From SZUA-309 sp965230005 (GTDB lineage: Bacteria > Pseudomonadota > Gammaproteobacteria > Pseudomonadales > Azotimanducaceae): a stretch of 64,000 nucleotides of DNA. A program made the position numbers and the translations under genes. The notes below the pieces were generated by a model. That model did not search any database. It was not told where the DNA came from and saw only the letters and a program-made list of their open reading frames with translations. Within the stretch, counting starts at the first letter, position 1. Each line of letters begins with the position of its first letter. Positions 26,041-34,760 of the stretch are shown piece by piece. The stretch lies in assembly GCA_965230005.1 (NCBI GenBank), contig OZ245934.1, positions 4,030,001 through 4,094,000 of the forward strand, in the 5' to 3' direction.

Positions 26041-28032
26041 TCAGCCGGCCCGGTAGATGGAGGGTGGCAGCGGGCAGTCGAGGGCCGCTGCCACGCCCTG
26101 CAGGAGCGCACCCTCGAGCGCGCTGACGTGGCCGTCGGCCGTGGTCGTCGCCGCGCAGGCCTTGATGAGTTTCGGCTTGGCGAGCGGCTTCAGCTGCATG
26201 AGCGTTCGGATGGCCTCGTTCAGGCGCGAGAAATTCGGATCGTCCTCCGCCTCGAAAGTGAGCTCCCGCTCGCCGAGTTCCAGAGCCTCGACGCCGGTCC
26301 GGAACGCGAAAGCGCGGGACGTGGCGTCATCATGGCCGAAACGGGCCAGGGTCGAGAGCAACACGGCGATGGCGTCGGTCACCTCGTCGAGTTTGCCGTA
26401 GCGGATGCGAACGCGGCGCGGCCCTTCGAAATGTGGCTTCAGCTCCTTCACGAGCAGGCGATGCAGCACCCATTCCGGGAGCGTGATCTGCCGGTCCATC
26501 TTGATGAGGGCCACGATGTTGGCGATGAAGCGGTCATACTGGGGTCGCGAAAGACGCTTCAGCGCGGGCATGGCCATGTCCACCAGGGCCAACTGCTGCG
26601 GCGGAGCCATGGCATCGAGCGCGGCAATCAGGTTTGCCGCATGGCCCGGCACCCCGGCTTCGGCCTCTGCCTGCAGGTACGCGAATTGTTTTTCCCGGAG
26701 TGTGGGATCGGCGTCCAGCAGAATTGCGTAAATCAGGCCGCGACTGCCCCAGGGATCGTGAGCGGCCTCACGCAGCAGCGGATCGGTGCTGGCAATGAGC
26801 GCCTGAGCGGCGATCAGTCCGTTGCCATCGAGGCGGCCGACACTGTCGGCGATGGCGTCGGCATCCGCACCCAGACGAATGGATTCCGGCGCAACCTTCA
26901 GGCTGTCCCGGTAGGCGTCTCCGACGTCGCTGAGGCTCCGCGCTTCCCTGCCGTTACCGGCGAAGGCGCTGACTGCCTCGCTGCCGCTGCCTTCCGGCTG
27001 AAAGCGGGCAGACATGACCGTGGGGTACTCGCCGTTCCAGCGGGGATCGATGGCTTTGATCCTTTTCTCGAGGGGCGGGTGCGTGGCCGTGAGCCCGTTG
27101 AGGAACTGGCGCTGTACCTGTCCGAAAAACATGTGGCTGGCTTCGGATGCGGCTCGGGCGTCGATTCCGCTGCCTTCACTGTAGCCACCGATCTTCTTCA
27201 GCGCCCCACCGATGCCGTCCGGATTGCGGGTGAACTGCACGGCTGCCGCATCGGCCAGATACTCCCGCTGCCGGCTCACGGCGGCTTTGATGAGGTTGCC
27301 GAAGAAGGTGCCGGCGTAGCCGATCACAAGCAGGCCAACGCCCAGGGCCAGGACCGGTGCACCCCCGCCGTTGCTCCGGCGACCGCGGCCGGAGCCGCGG
27401 AGAATGCCGTAGCCGATCATGCCGATGAAAAGAATGCCGTGCAGAAGCGCCACGAGACGCAGATTGATGCGGACGTCCCCGTTCAGGATGTGACTGAACT
27501 CATGGGCGATGACTCCCTGCAGTTCGTCCCGGGAAAGCAGGTCGATGGTGCCCTGATTAACGCCGATGACGGCGTCTTCCGGGCCGAAGCCGGCGGCGAA
27601 GGCGTTGATGCTGTCTTCGGGGATCAGATAAACGGGCGGCACCGGCACTCCCGAGGCGATGGCCATTTCCTCGACGATGTTCAGAAGTCGGCGCGTGTTG
27701 CCGCTTGTGTCGTCGTAAATCAGCTGTCGGCCGCCGAGCGCCTCGGCGATGGTTCGGCCGCCGCCGCGGACCATCATGTACTTGTAGAGCATGGCCAGAC
27801 CGACCACACCGATTACGCCGAAGCTGATGAACACCCAGGTTTCCGTGGGCAGCGCCGTGAGCAGGCCGATGATGTTGAGCTGCTGAGGCATGGCGTAGTT
27901 GCTTGTCCAGACGTAAACGCCGGCGACGAGCAGATTGGTCAGCACGATGAGGCTGACGATGGCGGCGAGAAACAGCACCACGAGACGCCCGGTCTTTTTC
28001 CGGGCGTCGTCCTGGGCTTCAAAGAAGTTCAT
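26041..28032 (-). CDS. M48-family membrane metalloprotease (HtpX-related)
   Basis: A 663-residue protein starting MNFFEAQDDARKKTGRL; 28 extra upstream codons look non-coding. Transmembrane helices at about 17-40 and 70-90 are followed by the zinc motif GVIAHEFSHILNGD with a later glutamate near LADAAAVQFTRNP. A further hydrophobic segment lies between. The last ~300 residues are a helical soluble region, much longer than in HtpX, of unknown role. Faces the cytoplasm. It follows the LemA gene by 16 bp, the usual LemA-M48 pairing. Confidence 0.9.
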   Translation of the reverse strand: MNFFEAQDDARKKTGRLVVLFLAAIVSLIVLTNLLVAGVYVWTSNYAMPQQLNIIGLLTALPTETWVFISFGVIGVVGLAMLYKYMMVRGGGRTIAEALGGRQLIYDDTSGNTRRLLNIVEEMAIASGVPVPPVYLIPEDSINAFAAGFGPEDAVIGVNQGTIDLLSRDELQGVIAHEFSHILNGDVRINLRLVALLHGILFIGMIGYGILRGSGRGRRSNGGGAPVLALGVGLLVIGYAGTFFGNLIKAAVSRQREYLADAAAVQFTRNPDGIGGALKKIGGYSEGSGIDARAASEASHMFFGQVQRQFLNGLTATHPPLEKRIKAIDPRWNGEYPTVMSARFQPEGSGSEAVSAFAGNGREARSLSDVGDAYRDSLKVAPESIRLGADADAIADSVGRLDGNGLIAAQALIASTDPLLREAAHDPWGSRGLIYAILLDADPTLREKQFAYLQAEAEAGVPGHAANLIAALDAMAPPQQLALVDMAMPALKRLSRPQYDRFIANIVALIKMDRQITLPEWVLHRLLVKELKPHFEGPRRVRIRYGKLDEVTDAIAVLLSTLARFGHDDATSRAFAFRTGVEALELGERELTFEAEDDPNFSRLNEAIRTLMQLKPLAKPKLIKACAATTTADGHVSALEGALLQGVAAALDCPLPPSIYRAG

Positions 28033-28048
28033 GGCCGGGCGCCGGGGT

Positions 28049-28642
28049 TCAGTTGAAGGAGACGCTCGGCGCTGCCTGCATGGCTTCGCGATCCTCATAC
28101 TCGAGGAGTTCGCCATCTTCCGTGTGGCCGAAGGCGCTGGCGAAGAGCACGGGCGGGAAGGTCTGCTTGTAGGTGTTGTAGTCCGTCACCTGGTCGTTGT
28201 ATGCCTGACGGGAGAACGCCACCTTGTTTTCGGTGCTCGTGAGTTCCTCGGAGAGCTGCATCATGTTCTGGTTGGCCTTCAGATCCGGATAGGCCTCCAT
28301 GACGACGCTGAGGCGGCCGAGGGCACCCCCGAGCACACCTTCGGCACTGGCCAGTTCCTTGATGGCGGCAGCGTTGCCGGGATCAGCGGCGGCCGCCTGC
28401 AGGCCCGCCATGGCCTGGTTCCGGGCGGCGATCACGGCTTCGAGGGTTTCCCGCTCGTGGCTCATGTAACCTTTGGCGGTTTCCACGAGATTGGGGATCA
28501 GATCGTAGCGCCGCTTCAGTTGCACCTCGATCTGCGAGAAGGCATTCATGAAGCGGTTTCTGAGAGTGACGAGCTTGTTGTAGATGCTGACCACATAAAA
28601 GCCAGCGGCGGCGAGCACGACGAGTACGATGATGGTTTCCAT
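28049..28642 (-). CDS. lemA: LemA-family protein
   Basis: A 197-residue protein from ATG 28642. One N-terminal membrane helix (TIIVLVVLAAAGFYVVSIYN) is followed by the conserved LRNRFMNAFSQIEVQLKRRYDLIPNLVETAKGYMSHE segment and a helical tail. The LemA name is established for this family but its molecular function is unsettled. The M48 protease gene is next on the strand, a conserved pair suggesting a joint envelope-quality role. Confidence 0.94.
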   Translation of the reverse strand: METIIVLVVLAAAGFYVVSIYNKLVTLRNRFMNAFSQIEVQLKRRYDLIPNLVETAKGYMSHERETLEAVIAARNQAMAGLQAAAADPGNAAAIKELASAEGVLGGALGRLSVVMEAYPDLKANQNMMQLSEELTSTENKVAFSRQAYNDQVTDYNTYKQTFPPVLFASAFGHTEDGELLEYEDREAMQAAPSVSFN

Positions 28643-28689
28643 ATATCCTCTTCCAAGCGCCCGCCGAGGCGGGCAGACCACGTCCTATG

Positions 28690-28719
28690 GGTATATGGAG
28701 TTTAACTCATTAAAATCAA
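28690..28719 (-). promoter_or_regulatory. Candidate promoter for lemA-M48
   Basis: On the minus strand TTGATT and TATACC are separated by 18 bp, in an AT-rich stretch rare in this window, about 50 bp ahead of the lemA ATG. This is a match by eye only. Confidence 0.4.
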
Positions 28720-28785
28720 TGGGTTACAGAAAATCTCCAGTATTGGTTCACAGTTTTCGCAGTTCCCGGGCTCTGGCGCTCCCGG

Positions 28786-29979
28786 TCAGTCCGGGAGGCC
28801 CAGCACCCGCTTGGCGATCACGTTCAGCTGCACTTCGCTCGTGCCGCCTTCGATGGAGTTGGCTTTCGAACGCAGCCACTGTCGCGTGGTGCCGAGCTCG
28901 CGGTCCTCAAAGCTCGTGCCTTCCCAGCCGGCGGCCTGGGTACCCATGACATCGAGCAGCAGCTCGTACTTCCGCTTGTTCTGCTCCGTGCCGTAGTACT
29001 TGAAGATGCTGGCCAGGTTGCCGTCAGCCTGGCCGGCTTTCGCCTCTTCCCCGGCCCGCTGCAGCGTGAACTGAAAGGCCCGGTCGTTCATACGGTGCTC
29101 GGCCACCTGCCCGCGCAGAGCCGGATCGCCGATCTGCCCCGCGTTCTCGCCGACATACTCCTTGGCCACGTCTTCGAGACTGCGGCCGGACCCGCCCAGG
29201 GCCGAGATGCCGCCGATGCCGGAGATCATCTGCCGTTCGTGCTGGAGCAGGCGTTTGGCGATGGTCCAGCCTTTGTTGAGCTCACCCACGAGCTGTCCCT
29301 TCGGCACCTTCACGTTGTCGAAGAAAGTCTGGCAGAACGGCGAAGCGCCGCTGATGAGCTGAATGGGCGAGGTGGTGACCCCTTCGCTGTCCATGTCGAA
29401 GAGCAGGAAGCTGATGCCTTCGTGTTTCGGCGCGCCGGTATCCGTGCGCACCAGGCAGAAGATCCAGTCGGCCTGGTCAGCGTAGGAGGTCCAGATCTTG
29501 GAGCCGTTCACCAGGTAGTAGTCACCCATGTCCTCGGCTTTCGTCTGCAGGCCGGCGAGGTCCGAGCCATAGCCCGGTTCGGAGTAGCCCTGACACCAGC
29601 GGATTTCTCCCCGGCAGATGGGTGGCAGGTATTCGAGCTTCTGCTCGTGGCTCGCAAACTCGAGGAGTGCCGGGCCCAGCATCCAGATACCGAAACTCTG
29701 CAGCGCCGGGCGGGCGTTGATGCGTCGCCGCTCCTGCTCGAGGATCCGGTTCTCGTCGGCGCTCAGACCGCCACCGCCGTATTCCTTCGGCCAGGTGGGG
29801 CAGGTCCAGCCTTTTTCCGCCATACGATCGAGCCAGAGCTTGGCATCGGGGTTCGCGAATTCCTGGCGGCGTCCACCCCAGACCGTCTCGGCTTCGGGCA
29901 TGGGCGTGCGCATGGACTCGGGGCAGTTTTCCTCGAGCCAGCTGCGGGTTTCTTCGGCGAAACGGGCCAGGTCGGTCAT
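28786..29979 (-). CDS. Acyl-CoA dehydrogenase
   Basis: A 397-residue flavoprotein. WCQGYSEPGYGSDLAGLQTKAE (substrate/FAD loop), WTSYADQADWIFCLVRTD and a C-terminal SNSIEGGTSEVQLNVIAKRVLGLPD-type ending are diagnostic. It resembles the larger ACAD subunits of steroid or cyclic side-chain breakdown more than short-chain ones. It is divergent from a flavin reductase gene across about 107 bp. Substrate is unknown. Confidence 0.94.
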   Translation of the reverse strand: MTDLARFAEETRSWLEENCPESMRTPMPEAETVWGGRRQEFANPDAKLWLDRMAEKGWTCPTWPKEYGGGGLSADENRILEQERRRINARPALQSFGIWMLGPALLEFASHEQKLEYLPPICRGEIRWCQGYSEPGYGSDLAGLQTKAEDMGDYYLVNGSKIWTSYADQADWIFCLVRTDTGAPKHEGISFLLFDMDSEGVTTSPIQLISGASPFCQTFFDNVKVPKGQLVGELNKGWTIAKRLLQHERQMISGIGGISALGGSGRSLEDVAKEYVGENAGQIGDPALRGQVAEHRMNDRAFQFTLQRAGEEAKAGQADGNLASIFKYYGTEQNKRKYELLLDVMGTQAAGWEGTSFEDRELGTTRQWLRSKANSIEGGTSEVQLNVIAKRVLGLPD

Positions 29980-30086
29980 GACGTCGATCCTTCCTCTTAC
30001 TTCTGAACAGTGAATGGGTAAGTCGGCCGGGGATTCTAAGGCAAAGAGCGCCCACGTATAGTGCTGCGATTTGTGGGGGAGGCGCC

Positions 30087-30590
30087 ATGCCGGACAAAGG
30101 CACAGAGATCGACAGTCAGCTATTCAGAAACACCATGGGCCAGTTCTGCACCGGTGTGGTGGTGGCTGCGGGGATGCTCGACGGAAAGCCCGTGGGCTTT
30201 GCGGCGCAATCCTTCGTTTCGCTGTCCCTCGATCCGCCGCTGGTGGGGCTCTGCCCGGCCAAGACCAGCAGCAGCTGGCCGCAGATCCGCGATTCCGGCG
30301 CCTTCTGCATCAACGTGCTGGCCTCTGATCAGCAGTCGATCTGCGACGCCTTCGCGCGCTCCGGTGGAGATAAGTTTGCCGGCCTCGACTGGTCGCCGGC
30401 GCCCAGCGGTTCGCCGCAGCTCGCCGGCATTCTCGCTTATGTGGACTGTGATCTGGTCGCGGAGCACGATGCCGGGGACCACACCATCGCCATCGGCCAG
30501 GTGCGTTCGCTCGAAGTTCTTAGCCAGGGGACGCCGCTGCTGTTCTTTCGCGGTGGCTACGGAACCTATGAGTCCCTGACGGTGTCCTGA
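30087..30590 (+). CDS. Flavin reductase-like protein
   Basis: A 167-residue FMN-binding split-barrel protein: FRNTMGQFCTGVVVAAG, GFAAQSFVSLSLDPPLVGLCPAKTSSSW, FCINVLASDQQ. It would supply reduced flavin to a two-component monooxygenase, or act alone as a flavin reductase. HsaB/HpaC-type resemblance fits the nearby degradation genes. No monooxygenase partner is in view next to it. Ends in a hairpin that includes the stop codon. Confidence 0.9.
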   Translation: MPDKGTEIDSQLFRNTMGQFCTGVVVAAGMLDGKPVGFAAQSFVSLSLDPPLVGLCPAKTSSSWPQIRDSGAFCINVLASDQQSICDAFARSGGDKFAGLDWSPAPSGSPQLAGILAYVDCDLVAEHDAGDHTIAIGQVRSLEVLSQGTPLLFFRGGYGTYESLTVS

Positions 30591-30604
30591 GGCGCCCTCA
30601 GGAC
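30584..30604. terminator. Perfect 9-bp hairpin at the flavin reductase stop
   Basis: GTCCTGAGG, loop CGC, CCTCAGGAC; the TGA stop is in the left arm. There is no T-run, so it is a weak terminator candidate between convergent genes. Confidence 0.45.
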
Positions 30605-30621
30605 CTCAGGCTCACCCCCAC

Positions 30622-31302
30622 TCAGGAGAGACCGCTCACCGGCAGGGCCGCGCCGTGAATCGGTGCGGCGGCGTCGGAGGCCAGAAACGCAATCACCTCC
30701 GCCATGGCTGCCGGGGTAACCCAGCGGCTGAAGTCCGCATCCGGCATATCGGCTCGATTCCGCTCCGTATCAATGATGCTCGGCAGAACGCAGTTGACGT
30801 TGATGCCCTGCTCCCGGAGTTCGTCGGCCATGGCTTCCGTGAGCCGGATCACCACACTCTTCGAAGCGCTGTAGGCGCCCATCTGGCCCAGGCCTTTCTG
30901 TCCCGCCCCGGCGCCGATGTTGATGATGCGGCCGCCGCCCTGCGACAGCATGCCGGGCACTACGGCCCGGGCCATATTCAGCACCGAGTGGGCGTTGAGG
31001 CCCATCAGAAAATCCCAGGTTTCCGCGCTGGTTTCGTGGACGGCCTCACCCATGGCGAAGCCGCCGGCGATATTGGTCAGCACGTCGACCGGTCCCAGGG
31101 TATCTCTGACGGCAGTAACAGCGGCCACGCAGGCATCGGCGTCGGTCAGATCCGGCGTGGCGCTGTAGTGATCGTTGTCGATGGCGATCACGTCGAGCTG
31201 GGCCACCGTTGCCCCAGCGCCGGCGAAGCGTTCGACGACCGCGTGTCCGAGCGCGCCGGCGGCACCGGTAACGACTACTACTTTTCCCTGGAACTCACTC
31301 AT
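30622..31302 (-). CDS. Short-chain dehydrogenase/reductase
   Basis: A 226-residue SDR. Cofactor motif VVVTGAAGALG, NIAGG, and the catalytic YSASK with an upstream serine-region variant (INIGAGAGQKG) where G replaces the usual serine-rich stretch. It is NAD(P)-dependent, with unknown substrate. It is 27 bp downstream of the LLM oxidoreductase gene and co-directional, so likely co-transcribed. Convergent with the flavin reductase. Confidence 0.92.
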   Translation of the reverse strand: MSEFQGKVVVVTGAAGALGHAVVERFAGAGATVAQLDVIAIDNDHYSATPDLTDADACVAAVTAVRDTLGPVDVLTNIAGGFAMGEAVHETSAETWDFLMGLNAHSVLNMARAVVPGMLSQGGGRIINIGAGAGQKGLGQMGAYSASKSVVIRLTEAMADELREQGINVNCVLPSIIDTERNRADMPDADFSRWVTPAAMAEVIAFLASDAAAPIHGAALPVSGLS

Positions 31303-31329
31303 CGGTCTGTCTCCCGGGTTCTTTGTGGC

Positions 31330-32208
31330 TCAATTCAGCTCCGAGAGCGCCTCGAGGACGTCCCAGTGCAGATCGCCGAACTGCCCGTTCGGATTCACCG
31401 GCTGCACGCAGACGTGGGTGGCACCCGCGTCGAAGTGCTCCTGGATTCGGGCCTTGATCGCGTCGATGTTGCCCCAGGCGAAGGTTGCGTCGATGAAACG
31501 ATCGCTGCCGCCGTTCTCGAAGTCCGACTCCTCGAGACCCATTCTCAGCCAGTTGTTCCGGTAGTTCGGCAGTCCCGTGTAGATGGAGGCCACCGGACGG
31601 GCCAGCTCCCGCGCTTTGGTGGCGTCTACTTCGAGGATGACTTTCTGCTCGACGCAGAGCATAGGGCCATCGCCCAGGATTTCTTTGGCCATGGCCGTGT
31701 GGTCCGGGGAGACAAAGTAAGGATGGGCGCCGTCCGTGTGGTCCCGGGCAAGCTCCAGCATCTTCGGGCCCAGGGCGGCGATCACGGTCTTCGACTTCTC
31801 TGCCGGCGGAACGCCCTGGTAGGGCGCGCTGGCCATGCCTTCGAGGTAAGCCTTCATGGTCTTCACCGGCGGTCCGTAGTCGAGACCGCGGACCCCTTCC
31901 ACGAGCGGTTTGTGTGACACGCCCATGCCCAGCAGGAACCGGCCGCCGGACTGCTCATTGAGCGCGTTCTGACCGGCAAGGCTTACCCCGGGTTCGCGGT
32001 GGTAGATGTTCGCAATACCGGTAGCGACGTTCAGCTTCTCGGTGTTGGCAAGGAGCCAGCTGGCATGCACCAGGGGGTGGCGGCCGACGGTCTCCGGTAT
32101 CCACAGGGTGCCGAAGCCCAGCGATTCGATGCGCTTTGCCGCTTCTGCGGCTGCAGGTGCAGGCAGGCCGTCGAAAAAGTACCAGACGCCCAGTTTGCCA
32201 ACGTTCAT
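31330..32208 (-). CDS. LLM-class (luciferase-like) F420-dependent-type oxidoreductase
   Basis: A 292-residue TIM-barrel luciferase-like protein: GTLWIPETVGRHPLVHASWLLANTEKLNVATGIANIYHREP and GGRFLLGMGVSHKPLVEG. It fits the TIGR03620-type group usually called F420-dependent, although F420 use in a gammaproteobacterium should not be assumed; FMN is possible. Strong overlap in direction with the SDR downstream and the enoyl-CoA hydratase upstream (about 137 bp away). Confidence 0.9.
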   Translation of the reverse strand: MNVGKLGVWYFFDGLPAPAAAEAAKRIESLGFGTLWIPETVGRHPLVHASWLLANTEKLNVATGIANIYHREPGVSLAGQNALNEQSGGRFLLGMGVSHKPLVEGVRGLDYGPPVKTMKAYLEGMASAPYQGVPPAEKSKTVIAALGPKMLELARDHTDGAHPYFVSPDHTAMAKEILGDGPMLCVEQKVILEVDATKARELARPVASIYTGLPNYRNNWLRMGLEESDFENGGSDRFIDATFAWGNIDAIKARIQEHFDAGATHVCVQPVNPNGQFGDLHWDVLEALSELN

Positions 32209-32345
32209 AGAGGTCTCCTTGTTTGCGCTTGTCAGCCGGAGGCTAGCGCATTGTGGTCAAAACGATGTCGTAATCTCTTCTGCGCTGCGGTCAGCCCAGG
32301 CTCGCGTCTGCAATCCGGGTCACCGTCAGTGGCCGCCAGCTTTGG

Positions 32346-33146
32346 TCAGCGGCCCTGAAAATTCCCGGGACGGCGCTCGGCGACGGCGCGAATACCTTCC
32401 ATCGCGTCTTCCGTTGCCCGCAGGCGTTGCTGTTCGGCGAGTTCGTGGTCCGTTGCCTCGGCGACGGCCTCTGCCAGCCCCGCACGGAGCGTGGCCCGGA
32501 CCGACGCGACGGCCAGCGGTGCGTTTTCGGCAATCTCTGCCGCCAGCGCCATGGCCCGCTCCCGAAGCTGTTCCGGGGCGACCAGTTCATCGACGAGACC
32601 CAGGCCCAGGGCCTCTTCCCCGGTGACCCGACGGCCCGTGAGGAGCATGCGCGCCGCCTGCTGTTCACCCAGGAGCCGCGGCAGGGTCACGGAGATGCCA
32701 AAGCCCTGATGGATACCCAGCTTCACGAAGTTGGCACCGAAGCGCGCGTCGGCCGTGGCGATGCGAAAATCGGGCACCAGGGCGAGACCGAGGCCGCCTC
32801 CGATGGCAGCGCCCTGAATGGCGCCGACGATGGGCGTCTTGTTAGCGAAGAGTCGGGCGGCTTCCCGGTAGAGAATTCCGGTGGTGTTCCTGAAGCCTTC
32901 CTCGGTAAAATCATCGCTCCCGGAATCGTCGTCCTTTCCTGAGCCGAAATTCGCCCCGGCACAGAAGTGTTTGCCCTGTGACGCCAGCACGAGGGCCCGG
33001 CAGTCGCCGTCCTCGTCCGCTGCATCGAACGCGTCGGCGATCTGCCTGATCAGGCTGTGATCGAAGAAGTTGGCCGGAGGTCTCTGGATCTCCACCGTGG
33101 TCACGTAACCATCGCGGGTTACGGAGATGTCGGTGTCGTCGCTCAT
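32346..33146 (-). CDS. Enoyl-CoA hydratase/isomerase-family protein
   Basis: A 266-residue crotonase-fold protein: ALVLASQGKHFCAGANF (oxyanion hole), IQGAAIGGGLGLALVPDFRIA (second oxyanion glycine) and FGANFVKLGIHQGFGISVTLPRLLG. It should hydrate or isomerise an enoyl-CoA. A ~24-residue insert (GKDDDSGSDDFTEEG) follows the first motif. Divergent from the MATE gene. Substrate unknown. Confidence 0.93.
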   Translation of the reverse strand: MSDDTDISVTRDGYVTTVEIQRPPANFFDHSLIRQIADAFDAADEDGDCRALVLASQGKHFCAGANFGSGKDDDSGSDDFTEEGFRNTTGILYREAARLFANKTPIVGAIQGAAIGGGLGLALVPDFRIATADARFGANFVKLGIHQGFGISVTLPRLLGEQQAARMLLTGRRVTGEEALGLGLVDELVAPEQLRERAMALAAEIAENAPLAVASVRATLRAGLAEAVAEATDHELAEQQRLRATEDAMEGIRAVAERRPGNFQGR

Positions 33147-33217
33147 GATGTCCCCCTGATATGGCGCAGTCCGACGGAAGCGGCGAAGTCTAGCAGGAGC
33201 CTGAGGTAGGCGACCAC

Positions 33218-34696
33218 GTGTCCGAAGAGCGAGAAACAGCTGCCGAAGTGGGTGCCCCGGAGGGTGCTTCAGAGAACGCCTCCGAGGAGGGGGCTCTGCT
33301 GCCGAGCCTCAAGGATCAGGCCGACGCGCAGGCGGCAGCCGAGACGCCCTCGGAACGACCCGGCATCTGGGAACTCGCCTTCCCCAGCATCCTCGGTAAT
33401 CTCTCCTTCACCGTGGTCGGCATGGTGCAGACCAAGTTCATCGGCGAACTCGGTCCTCAGGCCCTTGCCGCCGTTGGTGCCGGGCAACGGGTTTTCTTCG
33501 CCATGCTCGCGGTCCTCATGGCCGTCAGCGCCGGTACCACCGCGCTCGTGGCGCGGGCCTGGGGTGCTGGCGATTATCGGGAGGCGAGCCGGGTCACCAT
33601 GGCCTCCCTGGTGCTCGCCGCCATTCTCTCCCTGGGCGTGACCGTCCTCGGCCTCTTTTTTGCCCCGGCGATTGCCGGCGTGTTCGGTCTCGACGAGGCG
33701 ACGCTCGCCATGGCCTCTGAGAACATCCGCTGGCTCTGCGTGTTCATGATCGCCTTTGCCGTGAACTTCATCCTCAGCGCCGCGCTGCGCGCCTCCGGCG
33801 ACGCCTGGTCACCGCTGTGGATCGTTGCCGGGGTGAACGTCATCAACATCCCCCTGCTCTATCTGTTCATCTTCGGCCAGTACGGATTCCCCGCCATGGG
33901 TGTAGCGGGGGCAGCCGTCGCGGCAGGCCTGTCCTTCACGGCCGGTGGCCTGGTGCTCCTCGCGCTCTGGATCAAACAGAAGTTCCGGGTGAAGCACGTG
34001 AGCGGCGGCTGGTGGCGCCGCGACCGACTCCGGCGGCTTCTCGATATCGGCTATCCGGCCGCCCTCGAGCAGGGTGTTTTTCAGCTCGGCTTCTTCATCT
34101 TTCTCATGCTCATCGGCAACTTCTACGGCACCGAGGCGTTCGCTGCCTACAATATCGGCGTCAACGTGCTGCAGATCTGTATGACCGTCGGCTTCGGTTT
34201 CTCCATTGCCGGCTCCACCCTGGTCGGCCAGCACCTCGGCGCCAATGACCCCGACGGGGCAGCGCGAAGCGGCTGGCGCTCCACCTGGCTGGCCATGGCG
34301 GCCATGGGTGGCCTCGGTGCCGTGATCATGTTCTATGCGGAGCCGCTGGCGCTGTTTTTCATCGGCGATGATGAGATCACGGTCCGCCGTACCGTCGAGT
34401 TCGTTTATCTGCTCGGTGCCATGATGCCGCTGCTCGCCGTCGACTTTTCCATCGGCGGCAGCCTCCGCGGCGCTGGCGATACCCGCTTCCCGTTGCTCGC
34501 CACCATGGTCAGCCTCATTGGCATGCGCTGCGGGCTTGCGGCGCTCGCGACCTTCCTGGGGATGCCGGTGGTTTGGGTGTACGCTGCTCTGGTCGGCGAT
34601 TACCTGCTGAAGGCGACCATGCTCATCTGGCGATTCCAGCGTGGGCGCTGGAAGACCATCGTCCGCACGGAGGATCTGAACTACAGCGCCAGCTGA
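33218..34696 (+). CDS. MATE-family efflux transporter
   Basis: A 492-residue protein from GTG 33218. About 50 acidic N-terminal residues are followed by 12 hydrophobic helices beginning PGIWELAFPSILGNLSFTVVGMVQTKFIGELG. MATE exporters move cationic drugs or metabolites in exchange for Na+ or H+. The acidic N-terminal extension is longer than usual. It is 64 bp upstream of the broken Fpg gene on the same strand. Substrate unknown. Confidence 0.92.
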   Translation: MSEERETAAEVGAPEGASENASEEGALLPSLKDQADAQAAAETPSERPGIWELAFPSILGNLSFTVVGMVQTKFIGELGPQALAAVGAGQRVFFAMLAVLMAVSAGTTALVARAWGAGDYREASRVTMASLVLAAILSLGVTVLGLFFAPAIAGVFGLDEATLAMASENIRWLCVFMIAFAVNFILSAALRASGDAWSPLWIVAGVNVINIPLLYLFIFGQYGFPAMGVAGAAVAAGLSFTAGGLVLLALWIKQKFRVKHVSGGWWRRDRLRRLLDIGYPAALEQGVFQLGFFIFLMLIGNFYGTEAFAAYNIGVNVLQICMTVGFGFSIAGSTLVGQHLGANDPDGAARSGWRSTWLAMAAMGGLGAVIMFYAEPLALFFIGDDEITVRRTVEFVYLLGAMMPLLAVDFSIGGSLRGAGDTRFPLLATMVSLIGMRCGLAALATFLGMPVVWVYAALVGDYLLKATMLIWRFQRGRWKTIVRTEDLNYSAS

Positions 34697-34760
34697 TTGC
34701 GGAAGCCTGGCTTGGCCCGGCGGCAACGAACCGGGCGCAAAGAAGGGGAGCGAAGCGATT

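Noticed and set aside
25849..28056. 735-codon plus-strand open frame
   Set aside because: Antisense of the M48 protease gene, a consequence of high GC. The HEFSH motif is on the minus strand.
30655..31917. 420-codon plus-strand open frame
   Set aside because: Antisense across the SDR and LLM genes, which have cofactor motifs and start sites.
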